A DNA stretch of 46,566 nt from Gemmatimonadota bacterium (GCA_022825725.1 JAJDWE010000004.1:1-46566), one strand, 5' to 3'; shown: positions 24,852 to 32,992, counted from the first letter of the stretch. The notes: generated by a model from the letters alone, not told the origin. A program made the numbers and translations.

Positions 24852-26717
24852 TCAGCCTTCGCGGGCCTCGGCGGCGGCGCGGCGCATCGCCTTCTTGCGC
24901 TCAATCGGGTCGAGGCTGCGCTTGCGGAGGCGGATTGCGTCGGGCGTGACCTCGATCAACTCGTCGTCGTTGATGAACTCGAGGGCGAGTTCCAGCGTGA
25001 GTTCGCGCGGCGGCTCGAGGCGCACGTTCTCGTCCGCGGCCGCAGCGCGCATGTTCGTGAGCTTCTTCCCCTTCGACACGTTGACCTCGAGGTCGCCCGG
25101 GCGGACGTTCTCGCCCACGATCATCCCGCTGTAGACCTCGACACCGGGGCCGATCAGCATCTCGGCCCGCTCCTGAAGGTTGAAGAGGGCGAAGGCGACG
25201 GACGTCCCCGGGCGGTCGGCGACGAGCACCCCCTTCCGCCGGTGTTCCAGGTGTCCGGCCCGGGGGCCGTACTCGAGGAAGCGGTGGTGCAGCTGGCCCT
25301 CGCCTCGGGTGTCCGTGAGGAACTCGGAGCGGTATCCGAACAGCCCGCGCGAAGGGAGCCTGAAATCCAGGCGCACCGGACCCTGGTCCGTCGGCCGCAT
25401 CGAGAGGAGTTCGGCCCGGCGGCTCCCCATCTTCTCCATCACCACGCCGACCATCTCCGACGGGACCTCGATCACGGCTTCTTCGTACGGCTCCAGGATC
25501 TCCCCGTCGGGACCCTCGCGCAGGAGGACGCGCGGCCGCGAGACGGAGAACTCGTACCCCTCCCGGCGCATGGTTTCCATGAGGATCGTGAGATGGAGTT
25601 CGCCGCGGCCCGAGACGGAGAAGGTGTCGGGCGAGTCCGTCGGTTCGACGCGAAGGGCGACGTTCCGCTCCAATTCGCGGAAGAGCCGCTGGCGCAGTTG
25701 CCGGGTCGTGATGTACTTGCCCGTCCGCCCGGCGAAGGGGGCGTCGTTGACCCGGAAATCCACCGCGAGGGTGGGCCGCTCGACCGCGATCCCGCGGAGG
25801 CGCTCCCTGTGATCGGGGTCGGCGATCGTCTGGCCGATTTCCACGCCCTCGAGGCCGGCCAGCGCCACGATGTCGCCGGCGCTCGCGCGGGGCGTTTCTA
25901 CGCGCTTCAGCCCGTCGAAGCCGTAGATCTTGAGCACGCGGGCCGCCATGGCCTCGTCCGCGGGCACGGGTCCGGGCTCCCCGAGCGGCAGCAACACGAC
26001 GCGGTCCGCCTCGGCCACGGTGCCCCGCTCGATGCGGCCGATCGCGATGCGCCCCACGTAGCTGGAGTGATCCAGCGTGGAGGCGAGCATCTGGAACGGT
26101 CCCTCGGGGTCGCCCGCGGGGGAGGGGACTCCCGCCACGATCGTCTCGAACAGCGGCTCCAGGTCTCCGCCGCGCGCCTCGATATCCGGCGACGCCCAGC
26201 CAGCCCGCGCGCTCGCGTACAGGAACGGGGCGTCGAGCTGGGCGTCGGTGGCGTCCAACTCCAGGAACAGCTCCAGCACCTCGTCGTGCACTTCGATGGC
26301 CCGCTGGTCGGGCCGGTCCACCTTGTTGATCACGACGATGGGCGCGAGGCCGAGCGCAAGCGCCTTCCTCGTGACGAAGCGCGTCTGCGGCATCGGCCCC
26401 TCGGCCGCGTCAACGAGGAGGAGGACGCCGTCCACCATCCGGAGGATGCGCTCGACCTCGCCGCCGAAGTCCGCGTGGCCCGGCGTGTCGACGATGTTGA
26501 TCCTCGTCTCGCTCCAGCGCACGGCCGTGTTCTTCGACAGGATCGTGATGCCGCGCTCGCGCTCCAGCGGGTTCGAGTCCATGACCCGTTCCTCGACCCG
26601 CTCGTGCGACTGGAAGGCGCCGGCCTGCCGCAGCATGTGGTCGACGAGCGTCGTCTTCCCATGATCGACGTGGGCGATGATCGCAATGTTCCGGATCTTC
26701 CCGGGCGGAGGTGCCAA
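24852..26717 (-). CDS. typA: Ribosome-associated GTPase TypA/BipA
   Basis: 621 residues from a TTG at 26717 with GAGG about 6 bases upstream, giving APPPGKIRNIAIIAHVDHGKTTL. The frame is open to an ATG at 26831, but the added residues do not look like the family. GTPase motifs: G1 AHVDHGKT, G2 around RGITILSKN, G3 DTPGHADFGGEVE, G4 NKVD, and G5 ASARAGW. The domain II barrel, EF-G-like domains III and V (MRREGYEFSVSRPRV) and the TypA-specific C-terminal part (NLQERAEMLIGPG, VNVSKGKKLTNMRAAAADE) follow. It acts on the 50S subunit in ribosome assembly and in cold or stress adaptation. Its length is close to the usual 605-615. Confidence 0.95.
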   Translation of the reverse strand: MAPPPGKIRNIAIIAHVDHGKTTLVDHMLRQAGAFQSHERVEERVMDSNPLERERGITILSKNTAVRWSETRINIVDTPGHADFGGEVERILRMVDGVLLLVDAAEGPMPQTRFVTRKALALGLAPIVVINKVDRPDQRAIEVHDEVLELFLELDATDAQLDAPFLYASARAGWASPDIEARGGDLEPLFETIVAGVPSPAGDPEGPFQMLASTLDHSSYVGRIAIGRIERGTVAEADRVVLLPLGEPGPVPADEAMAARVLKIYGFDGLKRVETPRASAGDIVALAGLEGVEIGQTIADPDHRERLRGIAVERPTLAVDFRVNDAPFAGRTGKYITTRQLRQRLFRELERNVALRVEPTDSPDTFSVSGRGELHLTILMETMRREGYEFSVSRPRVLLREGPDGEILEPYEEAVIEVPSEMVGVVMEKMGSRRAELLSMRPTDQGPVRLDFRLPSRGLFGYRSEFLTDTRGEGQLHHRFLEYGPRAGHLEHRRKGVLVADRPGTSVAFALFNLQERAEMLIGPGVEVYSGMIVGENVRPGDLEVNVSKGKKLTNMRAAAADENVRLEPPRELTLELALEFINDDELIEVTPDAIRLRKRSLDPIERKKAMRRAAAEAREG

Positions 26718-26890
26718 GCAGACCTCGACTTCCGCGTACGCGTGGTTGGGGGGAAACAGCGGGGAATCGCGGGGATATCCTACGGTCGCGGGCCCCGGAC
26801 CAAAAGCTGTGCGCGGCGACGAGGGCCACACTAGGTTGGCCGCGGCGATTCCGGCACGAGCGGAGGTGGGAACTGAAGACCAAGCGATTG

Positions 26891-27430
26891 ATGGTGGCCG
26901 TGGGACTGTCGGCCGTCTTCGTCTGGGTCTCGATCTGGTTCCGGTTCCGGGAGGTCGAGCCTCCGCCCCCGCCCGAACCCGCCGATCTCCGCCTGTGGGA
27001 CTACCTCGGCTGCCGGCACCTCCGCTTCGACACCTGGCTGGCGGACAACGGTGCGGAAGATCCCGAAACCGATCCGCCCACGGTGCGGTCGGTCATGCTG
27101 TTCGCCGACTCCGTCGACGCGTACGGGAGAGAGATGACCGCCTACAAGGCCGTCGCGCTCGAGGGTGACGGAGACCTTTCCGGCACGGAGACACGCTGGT
27201 TCACGCGGGCCGACACGCTGTGGGTCGTGTGGTCGAGTCCCGAGGTGCGGGGGGCCGTGGCGCTGCGCCGCAGTCGCGGGGAGATGGTCGGACGGGCGGT
27301 GGCGCGGCTGCGGGGACAGGCGGCCGCCGCGTCCGCGACGGGCGACGCCCCGGTTCAGGCCCGGGCGACGTCCTGGGAGGTGAACTGCCATTCCCTGCGT
27401 CCCAACCGCATCGGCCCCGTCGACCGCTAG
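26891..27430 (+). CDS. Small membrane-anchored protein of unknown function
   Basis: 179 residues from the ATG at 26891; a TTG at 26888, or a CTG at 26873 placed 6 bases after GGAGG, are possible alternatives. The N-terminal helix VAVGLSAVFVWVSIWFRF is followed by a Glu-Pro run (EVEPPPPPEP), so the rest is probably periplasmic. I recognise no domain. It has Trp-rich strands (ETRWFTRADTLWVVWSS) and two Cys (in GCRHL and VNCHS) that could form a disulfide. It is divergent from typA, separated by about 170 bases, and its stop lies 5 bases from the convergent GroES-like gene. Confidence 0.65.
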   Translation: MVAVGLSAVFVWVSIWFRFREVEPPPPPEPADLRLWDYLGCRHLRFDTWLADNGAEDPETDPPTVRSVMLFADSVDAYGREMTAYKAVALEGDGDLSGTETRWFTRADTLWVVWSSPEVRGAVALRRSRGEMVGRAVARLRGQAAAASATGDAPVQARATSWEVNCHSLRPNRIGPVDR

Positions 27431-27435
27431 GACTG

Positions 27436-27834
27436 CTACAGGAAGGAGGAGTCGAAGCCCTCGGCGGCTTGCTCGCCCTCGCCCTCCTCGCGGACGAGGG
27501 TGAGGATCGCGCCCTGCGGCGCGACGAGGTACTGCGTGCCCTCGAAGGTGATCTCCACGGCGGCCTTCCGGAAGAAGAGGGCGAAATCTCCGGGCCGCGC
27601 CTGCATGGGAAGGTAGCGGGCTTCGGTCGCGCCGATCTTCCACGGTTCGTCGTCGAGCTCGGCGGGCGGCCCGACCGGAGTGCCGGGGCCGACGGCGACG
27701 ACCGTCCCCGCCTGCACGGCCTGCTTGTCGATCGCGGTGGGCGGGAGGTAAAGGCCGACGTCCGTGCGCTCCTCACCCTCCAGCGGCTCGATGAGCACGC
27801 GGTCGCCGACCACGATGAGTCTCTTCTCGCTCAT
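27436..27834 (-). CDS. GroES-like co-chaperonin (orphan, extended)
   Basis: 132 residues. The GroES fold starts GDRVLIEPLEGEERTDVGLYLP, matching the first beta strand and mobile loop, followed by the roof/strand motif GTVVAVGPGTPVG, and later ARPGDFALFFRKAAVEI and YLVAPQGAILTLV. True GroES is about 95-105 residues; this has about 20 extra residues between the strands and an acidic tail ending GFDSSFL. No groEL is adjacent. It may be a second, specialised co-chaperonin rather than the housekeeping copy. It lies 39 bases downstream of the zinc-ribbon gene on the same strand and could be co-transcribed with it. Confidence 0.82.
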   Translation of the reverse strand: MSEKRLIVVGDRVLIEPLEGEERTDVGLYLPPTAIDKQAVQAGTVVAVGPGTPVGPPAELDDEPWKIGATEARYLPMQARPGDFALFFRKAAVEITFEGTQYLVAPQGAILTLVREEGEGEQAAEGFDSSFL

Positions 27835-27873
27835 GCGGCACGATAGGGAGCCGGGGCCGTCCCGGACAGGCTC

Positions 27874-28998
27874 TCAGCCGGTCCGGGCTCCCTTCGCGGG
27901 GTCGTCGTCGACCTGCGAACGTTCGCCGTCGATGAAGCTGTCGACGCTCTCGGGAACGAGGAGGCTGTCGGCGATGCGGGCGATCTCCTCCGCCTCCCGC
28001 CAGCGCGCTTCCAGTTCCTTCAGCTCCCCCTCCAAGGCCTCGCGCTCAGCCTGCTCATGCGTCGCCATCTCGATCGCCAGCCGCATGTCCACCTTGAGAC
28101 CGGTGAGCGTGCCCGGCAGGGGTTTCATCAATCCTTCGATCTTCTTCGCCGGCAGGTCGGCCTTGCCGGAGCCGGAGAAGTCGTTCATGGCGTGGCGCGC
28201 CGCCACGGGAAGAAACGCCTCCGGGTGTCCCGCCTCCTCGATCCTCCCGACCGCGTCGCGAACCGCCTTGCGCGCGCCGCCGCGCCGGTTCGCGTGCGCC
28301 ATGAGCTGGCCCGCGAGGCCGATCGCCTCGCTCCCGTGAACGATCATCGTGTGCCGCCGGTTCTTGCGCTTCCTGGTCTTCCCCCACTTGTCCCAACCCG
28401 GGATGTGATCGACGCGGAGGTCCCATCCTGCGGCATCCGCGCTCGGCACGAGACGGGAGGTATAGAGGTGCTTTCGCTGGATCCGGATCGGATCTCCGCC
28501 CTCGTCCCTGAGACGGAGGACGACGCGGTCCCGATACCAGGCCTGAGCCGCTTGAAAGAGCCCCGGGAACATGCCGCCCATCGCGAATCCGGCGAGTGTG
28601 CCTCCGACGATGACCGTGCCCGCCGCCGCTCCGACGGCCCCGGTGACGAGCGCGGCCCGCCTGCGGCGCCGGCCGAACTGGTCGCCGTAGCGCCACGCGG
28701 CGAACTCCTGCCGCACGGGATCGCCGACGCGAACGAGTTCGAGGCCCTCCTTCAGCTTCGCGAGCCCGATGTTGTCGGAAGCGACGCGCATGCGGGTGGT
28801 CTCGAAGGCGCGCTCGCACGCCTCGATCGCCTCCCAGCGGGTGTCGAGGGGGGAGAGGTTCCAGCGCTCGCAGCGCCGGCAGACGACCCAGAGCCGTCCC
28901 CTCGCGCCGTCGAAGGCGATGCGGCGGCCGACCGGGAACTCCTCAATGGCCTCGTTCCGGCCGAGGTCGCCGTGGCAGAAGATGCAGGTCGTATACAT
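27874..28998 (-). CDS. Zinc-ribbon membrane protein of unknown function
   Basis: 374 residues. The N-terminus MYTTCIFCHGDLGRNEAIEE and the later VVCRRCERWNL supply two CxxC pairs (C5/C8 and C40/C43), a zinc ribbon. A helical region follows, then a basic stretch (FGRRRRRAALVTGAVG) and a Gly/Ala-rich hydrophobic segment (about 119-150) that may form one or two membrane helices. The C-terminal half is a mixed domain with HLYTSRLVPS and IVHGSEAIGLAGQLMAH, ending in a charged coiled-coil (EQAEREALEGELKELEARWREAEE). No known catalytic motif is visible. The layout suggests a cytoplasmic sensor or scaffold tied to the membrane. It is followed by the GroES-like gene. Confidence 0.75.
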   Translation of the reverse strand: MYTTCIFCHGDLGRNEAIEEFPVGRRIAFDGARGRLWVVCRRCERWNLSPLDTRWEAIEACERAFETTRMRVASDNIGLAKLKEGLELVRVGDPVRQEFAAWRYGDQFGRRRRRAALVTGAVGAAAGTVIVGGTLAGFAMGGMFPGLFQAAQAWYRDRVVLRLRDEGGDPIRIQRKHLYTSRLVPSADAAGWDLRVDHIPGWDKWGKTRKRKNRRHTMIVHGSEAIGLAGQLMAHANRRGGARKAVRDAVGRIEEAGHPEAFLPVAARHAMNDFSGSGKADLPAKKIEGLMKPLPGTLTGLKVDMRLAIEMATHEQAEREALEGELKELEARWREAEEIARIADSLLVPESVDSFIDGERSQVDDDPAKGARTG

Positions 28999-29180
28999 TC
29001 AGTTCGTCGATCTCTTCGCTGGCAGCGGAGGTTTCAGGACCGCACGATCCCGCCGCCGGTCCCCAATGTCGCGGACGGGCTCGATCGGGGATACCCGCAA
29101 ACGACGCCGCTTCTTCCCCTCCTGCGACAGCCGCCGCCGAGCCCGCCGCGCGCCGTCCGGAGTCTTCTCCGTATGCAGAT

Positions 29181-29209
29181 TTGCGATATAAAGATGATCT
29201 TTATATCAT
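29181..29209 (+). promoter_or_regulatory. Promoter of the padR cluster, overlapped by its operator
   Basis: -35 TTGCGA (29181-29186), 17-base spacer, -10 TATCAT (29204-29209). It sits about 50 bases upstream of the padR GTG. The 23-bp palindrome at 29185-29207 covers the whole spacer and both box edges, so repressor binding would exclude RNA polymerase. Confidence 0.6.
29185..29207. promoter_or_regulatory. 23-bp perfect palindrome, probable PadR operator
   Basis: GATATAAAGAT and ATCTTTATATC flank a single central G: 11-bp arms with no mismatch, strikingly AT-rich in a GC-rich genome. Its place directly before padR suggests autoregulation. The divergent zinc-ribbon/GroES-like transcription unit starts at 28998, within about 190 bases, so control of that side is possible too. 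Confidence 0.8.
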
Positions 29210-29261
29210 ATCTCAACGGCCGGTTCGTCATGGACGTCGCCCTTCGACGCGGAGATGCATC

Positions 29262-29588
29262 GTGCAGGTCACTCTTTCGAAGCGAGTCAACGAACTGCTG
29301 GTGCTCGCGGTTCTGGAGCGGGGACCCGCGCACGGATACCAGATCGCGCTCTCCGTGGAGCAACGGACGGGGGGCGCCTTTTCGTTTCAGCACGGGACGC
29401 TCTACCCGATCCTGCACCGGCTCGAGACCGGCGGGCACGTGCGCGGCACATGGGGCGGGGAGGGCCGGCGGCGGAAGACGTACGAACTCACCGACGCCGG
29501 CCGTGCCGAACTCGCCGAGGGGGCGGCGCAGCTGGAGCGGCAGTTTCGGGTGCTGCTGGAACTCTTCGGGGGGACCCATGCGGCCTGA
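29262..29588 (+). CDS. PadR-family transcriptional regulator
   Basis: 108 residues from a GTG with GGAG 7 bases upstream; a longer frame from 29181 begins inside the promoter and is rejected. Winged-helix PadR marks: NELLVLAVLERGPAHGYQI, GGAFSFQHGTLYPILHRLETGG, and GRRRKTYELTDAGRAEL, followed by the C-terminal dimerisation helix. It probably represses its own promoter through the palindrome at 29185-29207. The inducer is unknown. Its last codons overlap the start of the HAAS-like gene at 29578, the classical PadR/HAAS arrangement in which the membrane partner relays a signal. Confidence 0.92.
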   Translation: MQVTLSKRVNELLVLAVLERGPAHGYQIALSVEQRTGGAFSFQHGTLYPILHRLETGGHVRGTWGGEGRRRKTYELTDAGRAELAEGAAQLERQFRVLLELFGGTHAA

Positions 29589-30342
29589 ACATCCCCTGGA
29601 AGACGTCGAGCGGAATCTCGCGGTGCCGCCGCGGCGCCGCCTGGACCTGCTGGAGGAAGTCGACGCCGACGCGGAAGCGCTGGCCGCCGAGCTGGAGCGT
29701 CGCGGATACGGACCGGCGCAGGCGCGCCGCGCCGCCCTCCGCCGGGTCGTGCCGGGCACGGAGACGCTCGCGCAGCTCGAGGCGCAACACGCCCCGCCCC
29801 TGGGCCGCTGGGCGCGGAGTGCGGGGTGGATCGACCGGGCGGAACGTCTCGGCATCGTCGCAGCCACGGGGCTGGCCGGGGCGGTCGCTTTCGTCACGAT
29901 GGTCGGGTCGGGCCCGCTCGGGTCCGCGGCGGTGCTGGCCTGGCCCCAGGTCATCGTGATCGCCCTTCTCGCAGCGAACTGGACGCGCGCCGCCAAGCGC
30001 CTCTGGATCGATGGCGACCTGCGGCCGGAGCTGCGACGCCGGCTGTGGGAGCGGCAGATCGGGCTCATCGTCCTCGCGGTCGCCCTCGGCGCGCTGGGCG
30101 CCGCCCGGGAGGGATACGGCGCCTTCGAAGCGTTTGCAGCCGAGGACGTTGCGCCGCCGGCCATGTGGGACGCCGTCGGCCGCATCGTCTCCTTCGCCGC
30201 ACTCGGATTCGGCGCGGCCATCTTCGGACTCTTCGGCTGGCTCGCGATCACGCCGCGCCTGATCGACGACGAGACGATGGAGCACCGCATCTCGGCCTTC
30301 TTTGCCTCGCGGCTCGCACCAACCCCATCACGGCGGAGGTAA
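29578..30342 (+). CDS. HAAS-like membrane protein, PadR partner
   Basis: 254 residues; the ATG at 29578 lies inside the end of padR (11-base overlap). The N-terminal cytoplasmic helical part (about 8-50: RRLDLLEEVDADAEALAAEL, then RRGYGPAQARRAALRRVV) looks like the HAAS signalling domain found beside PadR regulators. Four hydrophobic segments follow (about 90-110, 118-132, 157-175 and 205-230), with charged loops between. No ABC permease or protease signature is seen. It probably senses membrane or envelope state and influences PadR, as inferred from gene order in this family. Confidence 0.72.
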   Translation: MRPEHPLEDVERNLAVPPRRRLDLLEEVDADAEALAAELERRGYGPAQARRAALRRVVPGTETLAQLEAQHAPPLGRWARSAGWIDRAERLGIVAATGLAGAVAFVTMVGSGPLGSAAVLAWPQVIVIALLAANWTRAAKRLWIDGDLRPELRRRLWERQIGLIVLAVALGALGAAREGYGAFEAFAAEDVAPPAMWDAVGRIVSFAALGFGAAIFGLFGWLAITPRLIDDETMEHRISAFFASRLAPTPSRRR

Positions 30343-30344
30343 CG

Positions 30345-30713
30345 ATGTCCTTCCTGGAATCGCTCGGATTCATCCAGTATCCGATCTGGATCGTCTTGAT
30401 CCTGATGCTCGTCCAGATCGTGCGGGCAACGATCGACCTGGCTCGCCGCGGACCCCCGACGACGAGCCTGCGAATCCATTCCATCCTGATTTTCGGCGCC
30501 CTCGCCGCGTGCCTCGGCGTGCTCGGATCGCTGGTCGGCGTGTGGCTGGCGGCCGAAGCCATCTCGCGGGCGGGAGAGGTGAGCGCGTCGCTGGTGTGGG
30601 GGGGGATCCAGGTCGCCCTGGGCTCGTCCATCGTCGGCCTCCTGATCCTCGGCTTCGCGTCGGTCGCCTGGCTCGTCCTGCAATACGCGAGCGGCCGCCG
30701 CGAACCGGCATGA
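30345..30713 (+). CDS. Short MotA/TolQ/ExbB-like membrane protein
   Basis: 122 residues; GGAGG lies 5 bases before the ATG, two bases after the previous stop. Three hydrophobic segments: FIQYPIWIVLILMLVQIVRA (about 9-28), a central one (ILIFGALAACLGVLGSLVGVWLAA, about 47-70) and a C-terminal one (GSSIVGLLILGFASVAWLVLQ, about 94-114). The LGVLGSLVGVW and LGSSIVGLLILG stretches resemble the two pore helices of the MotA/TolQ/ExbB proton-channel family. It is shorter than ExbB (about 220) and no ExbD/TolR partner is adjacent, so channel function is doubtful. It is in the PadR-controlled operon. Confidence 0.65.
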   Translation: MSFLESLGFIQYPIWIVLILMLVQIVRATIDLARRGPPTTSLRIHSILIFGALAACLGVLGSLVGVWLAAEAISRAGEVSASLVWGGIQVALGSSIVGLLILGFASVAWLVLQYASGRREPA

Positions 30714-30720
30714 CGCGCTG

Positions 30721-32931
30721 ATGCCGTTCCGAACGCTCGTCGTCACGGGTCTCGTCGTCGGAATCGGAGCCTGCGCCCCGGAGCCGGAAGAAGGCGTCGG
30801 CAACGCATCGCGGCGCGACTCGGCGGGGGTGGCGATCGTCGGCAACGCGGCGCCCGACAGGCCGTTTGCGGGCGGAGCGGCGCACATCGCGGATCTCATG
30901 ACGCCGGACAGCGCGCTCACGGCACTTCCGTGGGGCGTGGCGGTGGACCCGACGACCGGGCGCATCCATGTCGCGGACGTGACGGGCGCACGGGTCGCCG
31001 TCTTTGACGCCTCCGGCGCCTTCGTGGAGGCGCTGGGGCGGGCGGGCGAAGGGCCGGGCGAGTTTCGGGGCGTGTCCGCGCTGACGCTGGCGCCGGGGAG
31101 GACGCTCGTGGCGCTCGATGCGAGGCGGGGGGTGCTCAGCCGCTGGTCTCCGGAGGGCGCGTTCGAAGGGGAGGAGCGGCTGCCGGCGGGCTACTGGGGA
31201 CCGGGCTTCGCGGTCGGCGAGGGCGAGGCGGCGGAGTGGTTCGCGACCGTGGGTTCGGTCACGGCGGATCTGTCGATGGACCAGACGCTGTCGGTGCACA
31301 CGCCGCGCGGAGCCGAACCGGTCCACGTCGTGCGGCGGGAACTGGCGCTCATGGAACTGCCGTGCGCCTCCATGCCCGCGCCGAAGGTGTTCGCGCCGGA
31401 CGTCGTGTGGGCGAGCCGCGGCGACACGCTCTGGTTCGTGAGCGGGGACGGGTTCCGGATCGACCGCTACGCGCGGGGAGCGGTCGTCGCCAGTGTGCGC
31501 CGGGCGGCGGCCCCTGCGATCCCGGTCACTCGAAGCATGGCGATGGCGTCGCTCTCATTCGGCCCGGGCCCGTACGGGAGTCTCATGCGGCAGTGCGGGG
31601 TGACCGCAGGAGAAGTCGTCGACGCCACCGGGTACGAGGATGTCCTGTCTCCCATCGTCGGATTCACGCCCGATCCGGCGGGTGGGCTGTGGGTGTCGCG
31701 GCGGGTGCGCGGCCTCCTCCCCGAGGTCATCGATGTGATGGGAGCCGGAGGCGAATACCTGGGGACGCTCGACATCCCCGCCATTCCGGTCGGATTCGCG
31801 TCGCCCTCGCGGCTGGTGACGGTGCGGCCGGTGCTGGAAACGGGAGAGGTGCGCGTGTCGCTGTATGAAGTGGGGACGGAACGCCGTGCCGCGGCGCCAG
31901 GCGTGGTGACCGCCGAGGCGGCAGGCGCCAGGGGCGCGCAGGGTGGGGGCGTGTCGGGCGGGGGCGGCCCCTCGGGTGGGAGCGCCCCCCGGGGGATCGG
32001 GTCGGTGCTGCGCGTGACCACGCAATCGCGCGCCGCCGCCGAATCGGCCCCGCCACGGCGACCGCCGGAGCCCAACCCGGCGGGTCTGCGCGAGTTCAGG
32101 GACTGCGACTTCTGCCCGGTCATGGTCGAACTGCCGCCGGGCGGGTTCGAGATGGGACGGGCCGAGGGCGAGGACCGGCGCCTGGGGCTGGACAGGGAAC
32201 CGAAGCGGCCGGAGTTCACGCGGGAGAGGGAGCGTCCGCGGGTACAGATTGAATTTGGACACCGGTTCGCCATCGGAAAATACGAGGTCACGTTCGACGA
32301 ATGGGATCGGTGCGTGGCCGAGGGAGGTTGCGACTACGAGCCCGCGGACAGGGGATGGGGACGGGGAGACCGTCCCGTGGTCCACGTCTCCCTCCTCGAC
32401 GTCGAGACGTATCTCGCCTGGCTGAGGGAGGCGACCGGTCGGCCGTACCGGCTGCCGGGCAGCGCGGAGTGGGAATACGCGGCCCGGGCGGGGACGACGA
32501 CCGCCCGCTGGTGGGGAGACGAAGTCGGGCGCGGACACGCGGTGTGCGACGAGTGCGGCCTCGAGTGGGAGGTGGGGTCCACCGCGCCCACCGGATCGCT
32601 GCCGCCCAATCCGTGGGGACTGCACGACATGCTCGGCAACGTGTCCGAACTCGTGGCCGACTGCTGGACGGCCACCTACGAGGAAGTGCCCGCCGACGGC
32701 TCGCCTGTCCGCGAAGCGTCCCCTCACTGGAGCGAAGGCCGCTGCCTCCGTCCCACCTGGCGGGGTGGCGCGTTCAGCTACTTCCGCTGGACGGTGCGCT
32801 CCGCGTGGCGCAGCGGCGGCAGCATTCTGGCCACCGCCGAAGAGCGCCACGCCCACGCGCAGGTCGGCGGTGGGACGGGCTTCCGCGTTGCCCTCACCCT
32901 CGACGCGCCTCTGCCGAACCCCGCCCGGTAG
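30721..32931 (+). CDS. Beta-propeller/SUMF1-like (FGE-sulfatase fold) fusion lipoprotein
   Basis: 736 residues. Lipoprotein signal with lipobox GIGAC (Cys18). Residues about 40-390 are a six-bladed propeller (PWGVAVDPTTGRIHVAD, VAVFDASGAFVEALGRAGEGPGEF). A low-complexity Gly/Ala/Pro linker follows (about 395-455). Residues about 465-730 are a formylglycine-generating-enzyme/EgtB-like fold: VELPPGGFEMG, FAIGKYEVTFDEWDRC, YRLPGSAEWEYAARAGT, WGLHDMLGNVSELVADCW, then WRGGAFSYFRW and GGGTGFRVAL. After GGAF the two cysteines that form the copper site of genuine sulfatase-activating FGE are absent, so it is probably not a sulfatase activator. It is the last gene of the PadR cluster, 7 bases after the preceding stop. 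Extracytoplasmic ligand binding is plausible. Confidence 0.88.
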   Translation: MPFRTLVVTGLVVGIGACAPEPEEGVGNASRRDSAGVAIVGNAAPDRPFAGGAAHIADLMTPDSALTALPWGVAVDPTTGRIHVADVTGARVAVFDASGAFVEALGRAGEGPGEFRGVSALTLAPGRTLVALDARRGVLSRWSPEGAFEGEERLPAGYWGPGFAVGEGEAAEWFATVGSVTADLSMDQTLSVHTPRGAEPVHVVRRELALMELPCASMPAPKVFAPDVVWASRGDTLWFVSGDGFRIDRYARGAVVASVRRAAAPAIPVTRSMAMASLSFGPGPYGSLMRQCGVTAGEVVDATGYEDVLSPIVGFTPDPAGGLWVSRRVRGLLPEVIDVMGAGGEYLGTLDIPAIPVGFASPSRLVTVRPVLETGEVRVSLYEVGTERRAAAPGVVTAEAAGARGAQGGGVSGGGGPSGGSAPRGIGSVLRVTTQSRAAAESAPPRRPPEPNPAGLREFRDCDFCPVMVELPPGGFEMGRAEGEDRRLGLDREPKRPEFTRERERPRVQIEFGHRFAIGKYEVTFDEWDRCVAEGGCDYEPADRGWGRGDRPVVHVSLLDVETYLAWLREATGRPYRLPGSAEWEYAARAGTTTARWWGDEVGRGHAVCDECGLEWEVGSTAPTGSLPPNPWGLHDMLGNVSELVADCWTATYEEVPADGSPVREASPHWSEGRCLRPTWRGGAFSYFRWTVRSAWRSGGSILATAEERHAHAQVGGGTGFRVALTLDAPLPNPAR

Positions 32932-32962
32932 CGGCGCCCTCCAACTCCCGGGCGCGGCCCGG

Positions 32963-32992
32963 TTGCACCGGCCCCGCGGCCCGCTCTAGACT
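32963..32992 (+). promoter_or_regulatory. Promoter of the molybdenum hydroxylase operon
   Basis: -35 TTGCAC (32963-32968), an 18-base spacer, and -10 TAGACT (32987-32992), both close to the sigma70 consensus. Transcription would start near 32999 and leave a leader of about 86 bases. The leader contains a short stem at its 5' end (CCGGC at 33002-33006 pairing with GCCGG at 33012-33016), which may stabilise the RNA. Confidence 0.55.

Noticed and set aside
28999-29261. Small gene in the gap before padR (frames starting at 28769 or 29181)
   Set aside because: These frames cross the promoter and palindrome and show no family features; the gap is better read as regulatory.
30721-32931. Functional sulfatase-activating formylglycine-generating enzyme
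   Set aside because: The paired cysteines expected after the RGG motif are missing and no sulfatase gene is in the window.
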